Below are positions 17,258 to 25,786 of a DNA stretch of 64,000 nt, piece by piece. Location: positions 57,426 through 121,425 of the forward strand of contig NZ_FQZE01000014.1 in the NCBI RefSeq assembly GCF_900141875.1. Direction: 5' to 3'. The translations under genes and the position numbers were made by a program. The stretch's first letter is position 1. Each line of letters opens with the position of its first letter. The notes under the pieces were generated by a model that was not told the DNA's origin, did not search any database, and worked only from the letters and a program-made list of their open reading frames with translations. This DNA is from Tangfeifania diversioriginum (GTDB taxonomy: Bacteria; Bacteroidota; Bacteroidia; Bacteroidales; Prolixibacteraceae).

Positions 17258-19621
17258 ATGATCAAAAACTATCTAATATCTGCACTCCGGTTTCTGAAGC
17301 GCAACAAGCTTTTTACCGGTATAAACATTATGGGACTTTCTCTCGCGCTGGCAGCTTCATTTATCATTCTGTTATATGTAATAAATGAACTGAGCTATAA
17401 TACTTATTTTAAAAACCGGACGCAGATTTTCCGGGTTTTAAATTATAATGAAGATGTTAAGGTAACTGATGAAAGTACTCCTTATGTATTGAGCAAACAT
17501 TTAAAAGATGGATTCCCGCAAGTTAAATATGTGACGCCAATCAGAAATGTGAGGGAGTTTAGTCTAAAACTTAATGAAGAGTTTATTCCTGTTAAAAATG
17601 CAATTGGTTCCAATTCTGAAATTTTTAAAATTTTCAATTTATCACTAATAGGCCAACAGGAAGATATACTCGAAGAACCAAACTCGATAGTACTTTCACA
17701 GGATCAAGCACAAAAATTTTTCCCTGATGAAAACCCGATAGGTGAAAAATTAATAGCCCATGCAAACAATAGAGAAGTGGTATTTGAAGTTAAGGGAGTT
17801 TTTAAAAATATTCCTGATAATACTACTTTTCAGGCTGATTGTTTTATCAATTCAAAATGGGGCTTAGAACAGATAAATTATAGAACAGAAGATAAAAATG
17901 CAGAAACAAGCTGGAATTCCTATGGATGGCACACATGGTTGTTTCTCAACAAAAATTCAGACATCACCTCTCTTAATGAACAGTTCAGAGCACTTGAAAA
18001 AACAGTTTACGGAGAAGAAGATAAATATGATTTCTCTCTTCAGAATTTATCAGATGTGTACTTCGGATCTCAGCATATAAATAGCGGATTACCAAAAGGA
18101 AACCTAAAAAATATTCGGATTTTTTCGGCTATTGCAATACTTGTAGTAATTATTGCCGCACTCAATTATATCATCCTTTCAACGGCAGTTTCAACAAGCA
18201 GATCAAAAGAAATTGGGATTCGGAAAACCAATGGTGCCAGTACACAATCCATTCGAAAGCAATTGATGGCCGAATCGTTGATTCTGTCAATTTTGGTTTT
18301 GCCAATAGCTTTGTTTTTAGCATGGCTAGGGAAGCCTTATGCCGAAGAGCTATTTCAAGCCAAACTTCTAATAATCAAATCAAATATTGCTATTTATGTA
18401 ACTGTTTATATTGTGCTTACCGTACTTATTGGATTGGTGTCAGGACTATACACTTCATCGTTTTTAGCAAAGTTAAATGTAATCAGTATTTTAAATAAAT
18501 CAGTACAACCCGGTAATCGCAAATCGCATATTCGGTTTGCCCTGATTGTGGCGCAACTCATCATTTTTTGCTTTTTCGTATCGAGTACTTTAATTGTTCA
18601 ATCACAATATAAATATGCTCTCAACAAAAATCCGGGTTATCACAACAGAGATATTTTATTTATTAATATGGGGGAGAATTCTGAAAAATCAAAAGTGTTT
18701 ATTAATGGTATTAACGATTTTCCGAATGTGATTTCTGCAGGAGGAGCAATAGACGCTTTACCAATGACCAGTTTTTGGCCTTATCCCATGGAACTGCCTG
18801 GCGACAAATCTAAAAAAATACCTATTGAGCTTTTGGCGGTTGATTATAGTTTTATTGAAGCAATGGGAATACATGTGCTTGAGGGAAGAAGTTTTACACC
18901 TGGAGACGATGAAAACTCATATATACTTAACGAAAAAGCCGTAAAAGCACTTGAATTAACCGATCCTGTTGGGAAAAGAATTGATGTAGTAGATGGAACT
19001 GTTATCGGGGTCGTTGAAAATTTTAATTTGCATTCCTTGCACAGCGATATCCCTCCTTTATTAATAGTGGCATCAGACAATTTTGCCCAAGTGGTTGCTA
19101 TCCGCTACAAAGCCGGAACTTTAGGAAATGTATTGTCAACAATTAAATCTGAATGGGAAAGAGTTTTACCCGGCCAACCTCTTGATTATAAAGCAATAGA
19201 TGATTTTTTGAAAGAGGTTTATTCGGAAGAGAAAAACCTAAGCGTGATTGTTTCATTGTCAGCGTTTTTTGCATTAATGATTGCTTCGTTTGGGTTATTT
19301 GGCCTTACACTTTTTATCATGAAATCCCAAACCAAAGAGATAGGTATAAAAAAAGTTTGTGGTAGTTCCGGGAAAGGAATTATAATGTCTTTTCTGAGTA
19401 AGAATTTTATCATGGTTACAATTGCAATGATTCTGTCAATTCCTCCTACAATTATAGTTATGAATCAATGGCTCAGTAACTTTTCATTTAGAACAGATAT
19501 TAAATGGTGGGTATTTGCACTTACTTATATGATTGCCACAATTGTAGTTTTAATTACCGTTTTTTATCATTCTTTCAGGGCATCGCGAACTAATCCGGTG
19601 GAGGCATTGAGGTATGAATAA
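17258..19621 (+). CDS. FtsX/MacB-type ABC permease, copy 2
   Basis: 787 residues with the same two-module layout as copy 1, from which it starts 24 bases downstream. The N-termini are near-identical in plan (MIKNYLISALRFLKRNKLFTGINIMGLSLA against MFKNYLKTALRFLKRNKIFAGINMLGLSIA, shown here as separate stretches), so the pair arose by tandem duplication. FtsX motifs SKEIGIRKTNGA and TKEIGIKKVCGSSG are both present. It ends ASRTNPVEALRYE. Directly after the stop begins the first hairpin repeat of the REP-associated transposase element. Confidence 0.9.
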   Translation: MIKNYLISALRFLKRNKLFTGINIMGLSLALAASFIILLYVINELSYNTYFKNRTQIFRVLNYNEDVKVTDESTPYVLSKHLKDGFPQVKYVTPIRNVREFSLKLNEEFIPVKNAIGSNSEIFKIFNLSLIGQQEDILEEPNSIVLSQDQAQKFFPDENPIGEKLIAHANNREVVFEVKGVFKNIPDNTTFQADCFINSKWGLEQINYRTEDKNAETSWNSYGWHTWLFLNKNSDITSLNEQFRALEKTVYGEEDKYDFSLQNLSDVYFGSQHINSGLPKGNLKNIRIFSAIAILVVIIAALNYIILSTAVSTSRSKEIGIRKTNGASTQSIRKQLMAESLILSILVLPIALFLAWLGKPYAEELFQAKLLIIKSNIAIYVTVYIVLTVLIGLVSGLYTSSFLAKLNVISILNKSVQPGNRKSHIRFALIVAQLIIFCFFVSSTLIVQSQYKYALNKNPGYHNRDILFINMGENSEKSKVFINGINDFPNVISAGGAIDALPMTSFWPYPMELPGDKSKKIPIELLAVDYSFIEAMGIHVLEGRSFTPGDDENSYILNEKAVKALELTDPVGKRIDVVDGTVIGVVENFNLHSLHSDIPPLLIVASDNFAQVVAIRYKAGTLGNVLSTIKSEWERVLPGQPLDYKAIDDFLKEVYSEEKNLSVIVSLSAFFALMIASFGLFGLTLFIMKSQTKEIGIKKVCGSSGKGIIMSFLSKNFIMVTIAMILSIPPTIIVMNQWLSNFSFRTDIKWWVFALTYMIATIVVLITVFYHSFRASRTNPVEALRYE

Positions 19622-19625
19622 AGGA

Positions 19626-19653
19626 GTCGCAGAGCGACGATGTTGTGGTAGAA
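19626..19653 (+). repeat. Hairpin repeat type A, left
   Basis: Stem GTCGC-AGA-GCGAC (19626-19638) followed by the tail GATGTTGTGGTAGAA (19639-19653). It begins five bases after the stop of permease copy 2. A 41-base match including the end of the permease reading frame recurs at 28091-28131. Confidence 0.8.
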
Positions 19654-19676
19654 AAGCGATTCATTTTTTACCAAAA

Positions 19677-19693
19677 ATCGCATAGCGATGGTG
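19677..19693 (+). repeat. Hairpin repeat type B, left
   Basis: Stem ATCGC-ATA-GCGAT (19677-19689) followed by GGTG. Same 5-3-5 geometry as type A with a different tail. Confidence 0.65.
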
Positions 19694-19732
19694 TTTTTAT
19701 TGCAAACGAAATATTATAAAACATAAAAAGAT

Positions 19733-20194
19733 ATGGCAAATACATACACGCAAATGAATGTACATGCAGTTTTCTCGGTCAAAGGAAGGGGAAATTTTAT
19801 TTCAAACAACTGGAGTGAACAATTGCACCGCTACCTTGCCGGCACGTTAAAAGAAACAAAAAATTACTCATTGAGCGTTGGGGGGTATAAAGATCATGTA
19901 CATATATTTTTTGAACTGAATCCTACAATATCGGTTTCGGATATTCTAAAAAATGTAAAAGCAAAATCGTCAAAGTGGATAAATCTTGAAGGCTTTGTAG
20001 CCGGAAAGTTTGAGTGGCAAGCAGGATATGGAGCATTTACCTATTCCCGGTCACAAAGAAATGATGTTATTAAATACATAATGAATCAGGAAGAGCATCA
20101 TAGGAAACGCTCATTTAAGGATGAATATCTGGAATTATTGCGAAAAAATGAAATAAAATATGAAGATGCTTATTTGTTTGAATTTTATGAATAA
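19733..20194 (+). CDS. IS200-like REP-associated tyrosine transposase (RAYT type)
   Basis: 153 residues, one Y1_Tnp domain over nearly the whole length. The HUH metal motif is DHVHIF (His55, His57), and the nucleophilic Tyr is Tyr115 in VIKYIMNQEEHH, so the enzyme looks intact. Such proteins cut and join single-stranded DNA at hairpin repeats next to their gene. There is no TnpB partner. It stands alone between two permease genes with hairpins on both sides, which supports RAYT-like rather than classical insertion-sequence behaviour. Likely acquired after the permease array formed. Confidence 0.88.
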   Translation: MANTYTQMNVHAVFSVKGRGNFISNNWSEQLHRYLAGTLKETKNYSLSVGGYKDHVHIFFELNPTISVSDILKNVKAKSSKWINLEGFVAGKFEWQAGYGAFTYSRSQRNDVIKYIMNQEEHHRKRSFKDEYLELLRKNEIKYEDAYLFEFYE

Positions 20195-20205
20195 AAAAAT
20201 TGCGG

Positions 20206-20222
20206 CACCGTCCCTACGGGAC
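20206..20222 (-). repeat. Hairpin repeat type B, right (inverted)
   Basis: On the minus strand, stem GTCCC-GTA-GGGAC followed by GGTG, thus opposite in orientation to the left B hairpin. The stem sequence differs from the left copy while pairing is kept. Confidence 0.65.
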
Positions 20223-20245
20223 TTTGGGTTTGGCACTGTATCGGA

Positions 20246-20273
20246 TTCTACCATAACATCGTGCCGCTGGCAC
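20246..20273 (-). repeat. Hairpin repeat type A, right (inverted)
   Basis: On the minus strand, stem GTGCC-AGC-GGCAC followed by the tail GATGTTATGGTAGAA, 14 of 15 bases identical to the left A tail, but with a different paired stem. Confidence 0.75.
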
Positions 20274-20301
20274 TGGTTAATGATAAAAAATGTCTCCTTC
20301 A

Positions 20302-20360
20302 CGGGATTTCGGGGTAAAAACCAAGCTGGCGAGCCCGGTGAGCAGCAACAAGAAATCCCG
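20302..20360. repeat. Inverted repeat CGGGATTTC / GAAATCCCG
   Basis: Nine-base perfect arms 41 bases apart in the spacer before permease copy 3, with further partial pairing (CTTCA and TGAAG outside the arms). Another dispersed-repeat-like element, distinct from types A and B. No gene is seen in the spacer. Confidence 0.55.
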
Positions 20361-20440
20361 AGAATGAAGTGAGTCAGGATGGAAACTTTGAAATATTAAT
20401 AATAAAATTTCAGCATAACGAATGAATAAAACGTTTAATC

Positions 20441-22801
20441 ATGATAACTCAACTTATAATCGCTTTTCGTTTTTTAAGAAAGAACAGAACATTCACAATA
20501 CTTAACATCGTTGGGCTTGCCTTCGGTTTTACCTGCGCCATACTTATTATGATGCATGTCGGGAAAGAAAAATCGTATAATACCTCGATACCGGAGCACG
20601 AACGCGTTTTTTACCTGGTTCAGAAAAGTCCGGAATCGCCTTTGGGAAATACGACCATCAGTTATGCGATTCCTGTAATGCTGGCTGAACATTATCCTGA
20701 AATTGAATATTTCGCCCGCACTGAAAATTATAGTCAGTACAGCAACTGTATTGTATCGTACCACGGAAAAGGGGGCGATGATTTATTGAGTTTCAATGAA
20801 CGGGACTTCTACCTTGCAGATAATGACCTTTTTGAAATCATCCGGTATTCTTTTCTGGAAGGTACTCCTGAATCAGCTATGAAAGAAGTCAATTCAGTGG
20901 TGCTGTCGAAGGAAACCGCAGACAAATACTTTGGAAACGAACCTGCCCTGGGAAAAACACTGGTGTTAAACAACGACAAGTTTTTTACCGTTTCGGGCGT
21001 TGTCGATATTCCCGAATATGTCACTTTTGAATTTTCGATGATTGCACCCATCAGGTCGTTGCGCTCCGAATCAAAACTCAGTGGCTGGGACAGCAACGGA
21101 CAACCTTTTTTCAAGCTAAATAAGAATACTGATTACAAAACTTTCAATCAGAAAATTAAAAGTTTTTATGCCGAAATAAAACCTGATAATGTAAGAAACC
21201 CCGAGCAACTGTCGCTTGCCATGATTCCTGCCAAAGAGCGCAGATTGTACTACAATAGAAATCCGCTCTACCTTCTCATTTTCATCGGCATTGTGGTTTT
21301 GGCAGTTAGCGTATTAAACTATGTAAATCTTTCCACTTCGCTGGTTCAGAAACGTTCATCTGAAATTGCCATGCGAAAGATTTCGGGCGCCGGGAGATGG
21401 CTGATTGGCAAACAATTCATCAGGGAAACAGGGCTAATCAGTTTTTTTGCCGTGGTTTTAGGAGTATTCTTAGCGAAAACAGGACACCCGGTTTTTAGAG
21501 CACTTACAGGTTCCGACATCAAAACTTTTATGGAAACCCATTTAACGTTATTTATTGCCGGTAGTCTGCTGCTTTGGTTTATTGTAACACTGTTTGCCAG
21601 TTTTTATCCCGCAATGATTCTCTCAGGCGTTCGTCCACTTTCGGTTTTTAAAAAGGAAAAGAAATCCGGGGTTGGCATTCGAAGCAAAAATGTGCTGATT
21701 ACGTTTCAATTTGTTATTTCCATCATGCTCGTGGTCATCACCCTCATGGTGAACAAACAGTACCGTTTTATGGCAGAAATGCCTTTGGGTTTCGATAACA
21801 AAATGGTGATGCAGATTCCGCTGACCAACACTTTAAAAACTAACTATGAGAGTTTGAAAAGCGAACTGGGAAAAATTTCAGAAGTGAAAAATATGTGCGC
21901 AGCATCGTCAATGCCGGCAGGAATTCCCAATCATTCGGGAGTATCGTGGACCGACGATAAAGGGGAAAAACACGACGATTCCTTTGGGTTTGCTATTGTT
22001 TCGGATGGTTATACCCAAACGTTTGATATGAAAATGGCGATGGGCGATGAATTTGTGGTTGAAAATCCGGTCGGGTTAAAAGGAGTTCTTATAAACGAAG
22101 CAGCGGCAGCCCGGCTGGGATTTGAATACCCTGTTGGAGAGCAAATTCAGTTTTGGGGAAAAGAAAGTACAATTATCGGCGTTGTCAGTGATTTTCAAAA
22201 CAATTTTATATTCAACCGCGTAAAACCGATGGTGATGTCGGCACACCCGGAACATCAGGGTTTTACAAAGTTCCTGTTTGTAAGTTTAACACCGGGAAAT
22301 GTGGACCGAACAATCAATGAAATCGAAACGACAATCAAAAATATTTCACCTGATTTTCCTTTTGAATATAGTTTTACCAATGCAGAAGTTGCTGCATATA
22401 TCGATGAAATAAAGCAGATAAACAACACGTTCCGTTTTGCCAGTATTATCTCGATTGTGCTGGCATTGGTTGGGCTGATTGCTTTAACATACCATGCTAC
22501 TCAGTCGAGAACCAAAGAAATTGGTGTAAGAAAAGTGAACGGGGCCCGGAATGTTGAAATTATGACGTTGCTCAACAAGGCATTTGTGCGGAATATTGCT
22601 GTGGCATACATTATTGCAGCTCCAATTGCCTGGATGATTGTTTATCGTTTGCTGCAGGGGATTGATAATAAAACAACCATCACGGTCGGAGTTTTTCTGA
22701 TCGCAGGTCTTATTGTCGGTTTAGTTGCATTGCTTACGGTTTCGGTTCAATCGTGGCAGGCAGCATCAAAAAATCCGGTTGAGGCTCTCCGATACGAGTA
22801 G
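20441..22801 (+). CDS. FtsX/MacB-type ABC permease, copy 3
   Basis: 786 residues, same double MacB/FtsX layout: first helix ~20-40 (FTILNIVGLAFGFTCAILIMM), middle helices ~280-440 with RSSEIAMRKISGAG, last helices ~670-780 with RTKEIGVRKVNGAR, ending ASKNPVEALRYE. It is clearly diverged from copies 1 and 2, so it is an older paralogue. The start ATG at 20441 lies downstream of the transposase element and its repeats, which may have separated it from the promoter of the upstream genes. Confidence 0.92.
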   Translation: MITQLIIAFRFLRKNRTFTILNIVGLAFGFTCAILIMMHVGKEKSYNTSIPEHERVFYLVQKSPESPLGNTTISYAIPVMLAEHYPEIEYFARTENYSQYSNCIVSYHGKGGDDLLSFNERDFYLADNDLFEIIRYSFLEGTPESAMKEVNSVVLSKETADKYFGNEPALGKTLVLNNDKFFTVSGVVDIPEYVTFEFSMIAPIRSLRSESKLSGWDSNGQPFFKLNKNTDYKTFNQKIKSFYAEIKPDNVRNPEQLSLAMIPAKERRLYYNRNPLYLLIFIGIVVLAVSVLNYVNLSTSLVQKRSSEIAMRKISGAGRWLIGKQFIRETGLISFFAVVLGVFLAKTGHPVFRALTGSDIKTFMETHLTLFIAGSLLLWFIVTLFASFYPAMILSGVRPLSVFKKEKKSGVGIRSKNVLITFQFVISIMLVVITLMVNKQYRFMAEMPLGFDNKMVMQIPLTNTLKTNYESLKSELGKISEVKNMCAASSMPAGIPNHSGVSWTDDKGEKHDDSFGFAIVSDGYTQTFDMKMAMGDEFVVENPVGLKGVLINEAAAARLGFEYPVGEQIQFWGKESTIIGVVSDFQNNFIFNRVKPMVMSAHPEHQGFTKFLFVSLTPGNVDRTINEIETTIKNISPDFPFEYSFTNAEVAAYIDEIKQINNTFRFASIISIVLALVGLIALTYHATQSRTKEIGVRKVNGARNVEIMTLLNKAFVRNIAVAYIIAAPIAWMIVYRLLQGIDNKTTITVGVFLIAGLIVGLVALLTVSVQSWQAASKNPVEALRYE

Positions 22802-22868
22802 AGGAGTGTTAAGTTCCCTGGTACAAAGTGACTCGGGATTGAGACGTTGAGATAGCAGTTAAGAGAAG

Positions 22869-22886
22869 TTCCCGGTAACCCGGGAA
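22869..22886. repeat. Short hairpin after permease copy 3
   Basis: TTCCCGG-TAAC-CCGGGAA, a perfect 7-bp stem, in the 124-base spacer between permease copy 3 and the convergent toxin remnant. No T-run follows. Confidence 0.5.
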
Positions 22887-22925
22887 ATCGGCATTAAGGA
22901 ATGAGTAATAAAAATGAAATAATAA

Positions 22926-23114
22926 CTAATTGAGAGTTAAAATGCCATTGGTTGAATCTAAAATAAAGGCTTTAATCTTTTCAGAATTGGAATTAAGCAA
23001 TTTTTTGATATCATTTGTGGAGCAATTGCCACGACGAATCCAGATAACTTTTGGTGGAAATCCCCAAAAAGCAACAAGCTTGGGAGATAGATTTTGGTCG
23101 AACAGAAGTTTCAT
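22926..23114 (-). pseudogene. DUF5615 PIN-like toxin with internal in-frame deletion
   Basis: 62 residues starting MKLLFDQNLSPKLV, the normal opening of DUF5615 PIN-like toxins, then jumping directly to AFWGFPPKVIWIRRGNCST and KKLLNSNSEKIKAF, the normal C-terminal third. Full-length proteins are about 110 residues; the ~45-residue centre, which carries the second acidic cluster of the nuclease site, is absent. The frame is kept, so a short protein can be made but should not cut RNA. Its ATG overlaps the antitoxin stop (TGATG), as in intact systems. The pair is inserted antisense within the permease array. Confidence 0.75.
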
Positions 23115-23332
23115 CACGCGCAAAGTTCAATCTTTTCTTTGTTTGCAGCATAGCTCAAACATGCAAGTATGTCTTCTCTTTCCAAATTTGGGAAATCATC
23201 AAGAATTTCTTCAAAACTCATTCCTGAAGCAAGGTAGCTTAAGACATCAGCTACAGTTATCCGCATTCCCCTTACGCAGGGTTTCCCACTTCTTTTCCCC
23301 GGTTCTAATGTTATTCTTTCATTTAGCAACAT
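23114..23332 (-). CDS. DUF433 antitoxin (VapB-like)
   Basis: 72 residues from the ATG at 23332 (MLLNERITLEPGKRSGKPCVRG); eleven codons upstream are not family-like. The GKPCVRGMRITVADVL and GMSFEEILDDFPNLEREDI motifs are those of DUF433 winged-helix antitoxins, which neutralise DUF5615 toxins and repress their own operon. It appears complete, while its partner is internally deleted. Its start is only 39 bases from the start of divergent permease copy 4, so any autorepression at this promoter could also affect that permease; that is inference. Confidence 0.85.
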   Translation of the reverse strand: MLLNERITLEPGKRSGKPCVRGMRITVADVLSYLASGMSFEEILDDFPNLEREDILACLSYAANKEKIELCA

Positions 23333-23371
23333 GGTTACTTTTTTATTCAAAAATACTAAAAACATCGAAAT

Positions 23372-25759
23372 ATGATTTGGTACAACATTAAATTAATTGC
23401 CCGCAGAATTTTTAAGGATAAAGCTTTTTCGACCATTAGCGTAGTCGGATTGGTTATCGGAATTGCCTCCTTTCTAATCCTGTTTTTGTATGTATCAAAC
23501 GAAAAAAGTTTCGATAAACATTTTGACGATCACGAACGAACTTACCGGGTGACTTCCATTCCCGAAGGCCGGGAAGAAACTCCATGGGCGCGAAGCCTGG
23601 GAATTATTCATCCCGCCACCGCAACAATTCCGGAAATTGAAAAATCCACTCAGTTTTCGCACTGCGAAGTGGGAACCATAAAAATGGGAGAGCAAACGTT
23701 TCAGCAAAACGATATCATGTCGGTTGACGAAAGTTTTATTGAAATGTTTTCGGTACAACCCAAAGTGGGAGATTTGTCGGAAATTTCGAAACCCAACACC
23801 GTGTTTGTTACCGAGGATTTTGCAGACAAATATTTTAAAAACGAAAACCCGGTTGGAAAAACAATTACAATTGAGGCGCTGCAATATGCCCGAAATATTG
23901 GGAATTACGAAATCCGTGGGATTGTAAAAAATACACATCCGAAAACACATTTCAACTACGAACTGCTGCTTTCGCAAAAAGGCGGTTTGCAGGAAAGATA
24001 CGAAACGTTACCCAACCAGAAAACACAATGGGTTTACAACTACATTAAATTAGAAAAAGGGGCGTTGCCAACTGAAGTTGAAAACAAAATTCTGCGTTTT
24101 TACGATGCCGGCAGCTTAAAGCAAACGCGCGGCCCAAAAGAATATCAGTTTCAGTTGGTGCCGATGGACGACATTCATTTAAAATCTGATTTTCGGTTTG
24201 AACTCAAAGAAAGCTCAAGCAAAATAAATATCGGGTTATTTGTAATCATTTCGTTTGTCATTTTACTGGTTTCACTGCTCAATTTTGTGAATCTCACCAT
24301 TGCCAAATTGATAAAGCGGTCGAAAGAACTGGGGCTGAAAAAATCAATTGGCGCAAACCAGCGGCAATTAACTGGCCAGGTTTTATCCGAAGTTTTTCTG
24401 TTTTGCATGGTTTCCATACTTCTTGCGTTTGGCAGCATCGAAATCATAAAACCATCTATCAACCGGTTTTTCGAAATCGATTTCAATATTTACTATTCCG
24501 AGCCGGTTGTTTACCTGAGTGTAATTTTGGTGCTGGTTTTTTGTCTCGGATTAACCGCCATTTTTGTCGGATTCTTTCTTTTGGGAAAAATTTCTGCCAT
24601 CGATATTCTTTCCGAAAAAATAAATTATTCAGGAAATCACATCCTGAAATCATTGCTGGTTATACAAATTACCATCGTAATTATCATCCTATCGTCCACT
24701 TTTTTGGTGAACAAACAAATCAACTTCATATTTAATCAACCGCTGGGCTTCGACAAGGAAAATGTGGTTGTTCTCAACCTGAAAGATTTTTCGAAAGACC
24801 CGGCAGTTTTTGCCCGCGAACTTAAAAACCAAAGCCAGGTAGCATCGGTTGGTTTTACCATGCAGCACTTTGGTTATCCGGCTCAAAGTTTACCACTCGA
24901 CGGTTTGGGAATTGACGGGACAGCCGAAATGGTTTTCGCCAATTACAACTACCTGAAAACGATGAATATTCAACTTTTGGAAAACTGGATTAGTCCTTCG
25001 GCAGATACAGTGCGCGGGATGGTTATTAATAACCATTTGTACAAACGGCTGCTGGAGCGACACGGAAGTATGGATGCCTTGGAAACTTATAGTGAATCAC
25101 AGCCGCTGGAACCGGATCAGACCCGGATTAATTTTATTGGGGTGGCCAAAGATTTTAATTACAGTTCGGCCCACGAAGCAGTTGGTGATTTTGCGTTCTG
25201 GTTAGATGAATCGAACAACCGGGCGCGGTTTATCCATGTTCGTTTAAATCCCGGAAATCTTCGTACAGGAATGGACAAAATCAGGGAAACCTGGAACACT
25301 CACTATCCGGAGCAGGAATTCGATTTTTTCTTTATTGACGAAACCATTGCATCGCAGTACAAGGCGGAAACCATTTTAAGCCGGATACTTTTTGCTTTTG
25401 CACTCATCGGAATTTTAATCAGCATGCTTGTAATCAGCGCATTGGCACTATTTATTTCGCAACAACGCACCAAAGAAATCGGTATCCGAAAAGTAAACGG
25501 CGCCAAAGTTTCTGAAATCCTGTCCATGCTGAACAAAGACTTTATAAAATGGGTGGCCATTGCATTTATAATTGCAACACCTGTTGCGTACTACGCCATG
25601 AATAAATGGCTCGAAAACTTTGCTTACAAAACCAGTTTAAGCTGGTGGATATTTGCGTTGGCGGGTTTGCTGGCCTTGGGGATTGCGTTGCTTACTGTGA
25701 GCTGGCAGAGTTGGAGAGCTGCTACGAGGAATCCGGTTAAGGCGCTGAGGTATGAGTAA
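23372..25759 (+). CDS. FtsX/MacB-type ABC permease, copy 4
   Basis: 795 residues, same double layout: helix ~20-42 (FSTISVVGLVIGIASFLILFLYV), middle helices ~285-440 with RSKELGLKKSIGAN, final helices ~675-790 with RTKEIGIRKVNGAK, ending ATRNPVKALRYE. The last ~96 residues are about 83% identical to those of copy 5, far above the rest of the two proteins, which points to gene conversion or exchange of the C-terminal module. Starts just outside the antitoxin promoter. Confidence 0.92.
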   Translation: MIWYNIKLIARRIFKDKAFSTISVVGLVIGIASFLILFLYVSNEKSFDKHFDDHERTYRVTSIPEGREETPWARSLGIIHPATATIPEIEKSTQFSHCEVGTIKMGEQTFQQNDIMSVDESFIEMFSVQPKVGDLSEISKPNTVFVTEDFADKYFKNENPVGKTITIEALQYARNIGNYEIRGIVKNTHPKTHFNYELLLSQKGGLQERYETLPNQKTQWVYNYIKLEKGALPTEVENKILRFYDAGSLKQTRGPKEYQFQLVPMDDIHLKSDFRFELKESSSKINIGLFVIISFVILLVSLLNFVNLTIAKLIKRSKELGLKKSIGANQRQLTGQVLSEVFLFCMVSILLAFGSIEIIKPSINRFFEIDFNIYYSEPVVYLSVILVLVFCLGLTAIFVGFFLLGKISAIDILSEKINYSGNHILKSLLVIQITIVIIILSSTFLVNKQINFIFNQPLGFDKENVVVLNLKDFSKDPAVFARELKNQSQVASVGFTMQHFGYPAQSLPLDGLGIDGTAEMVFANYNYLKTMNIQLLENWISPSADTVRGMVINNHLYKRLLERHGSMDALETYSESQPLEPDQTRINFIGVAKDFNYSSAHEAVGDFAFWLDESNNRARFIHVRLNPGNLRTGMDKIRETWNTHYPEQEFDFFFIDETIASQYKAETILSRILFAFALIGILISMLVISALALFISQQRTKEIGIRKVNGAKVSEILSMLNKDFIKWVAIAFIIATPVAYYAMNKWLENFAYKTSLSWWIFALAGLLALGIALLTVSWQSWRAATRNPVKALRYE

Positions 25760-25786
25760 TCTTAGTTATGTATTAAAAATACAAAA

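Larger units (their letters stand above)
19622..20273. mobile_element. REP-associated transposase element with nested inverted hairpins
   Basis: About 650 bases between permease copies 2 and 3: hairpin A, hairpin B, transposase gene, inverted hairpin B, inverted hairpin A. Outer hairpins share the tail GATGTTRTGGTAGAA, inner ones share GGTG next to the stem. Stems are always 5 bp with 3-nt loops but their sequences differ. This is the pattern of a domesticated IS200-like (RAYT) unit with its target repeats. Confidence 0.7.

Noticed and set aside
19622..20273. IS605-type element with TnpB
   Set aside because: No TnpB or omega-RNA-like region beside the transposase; single short Y1 gene with REP-like hairpins fits RAYT better.
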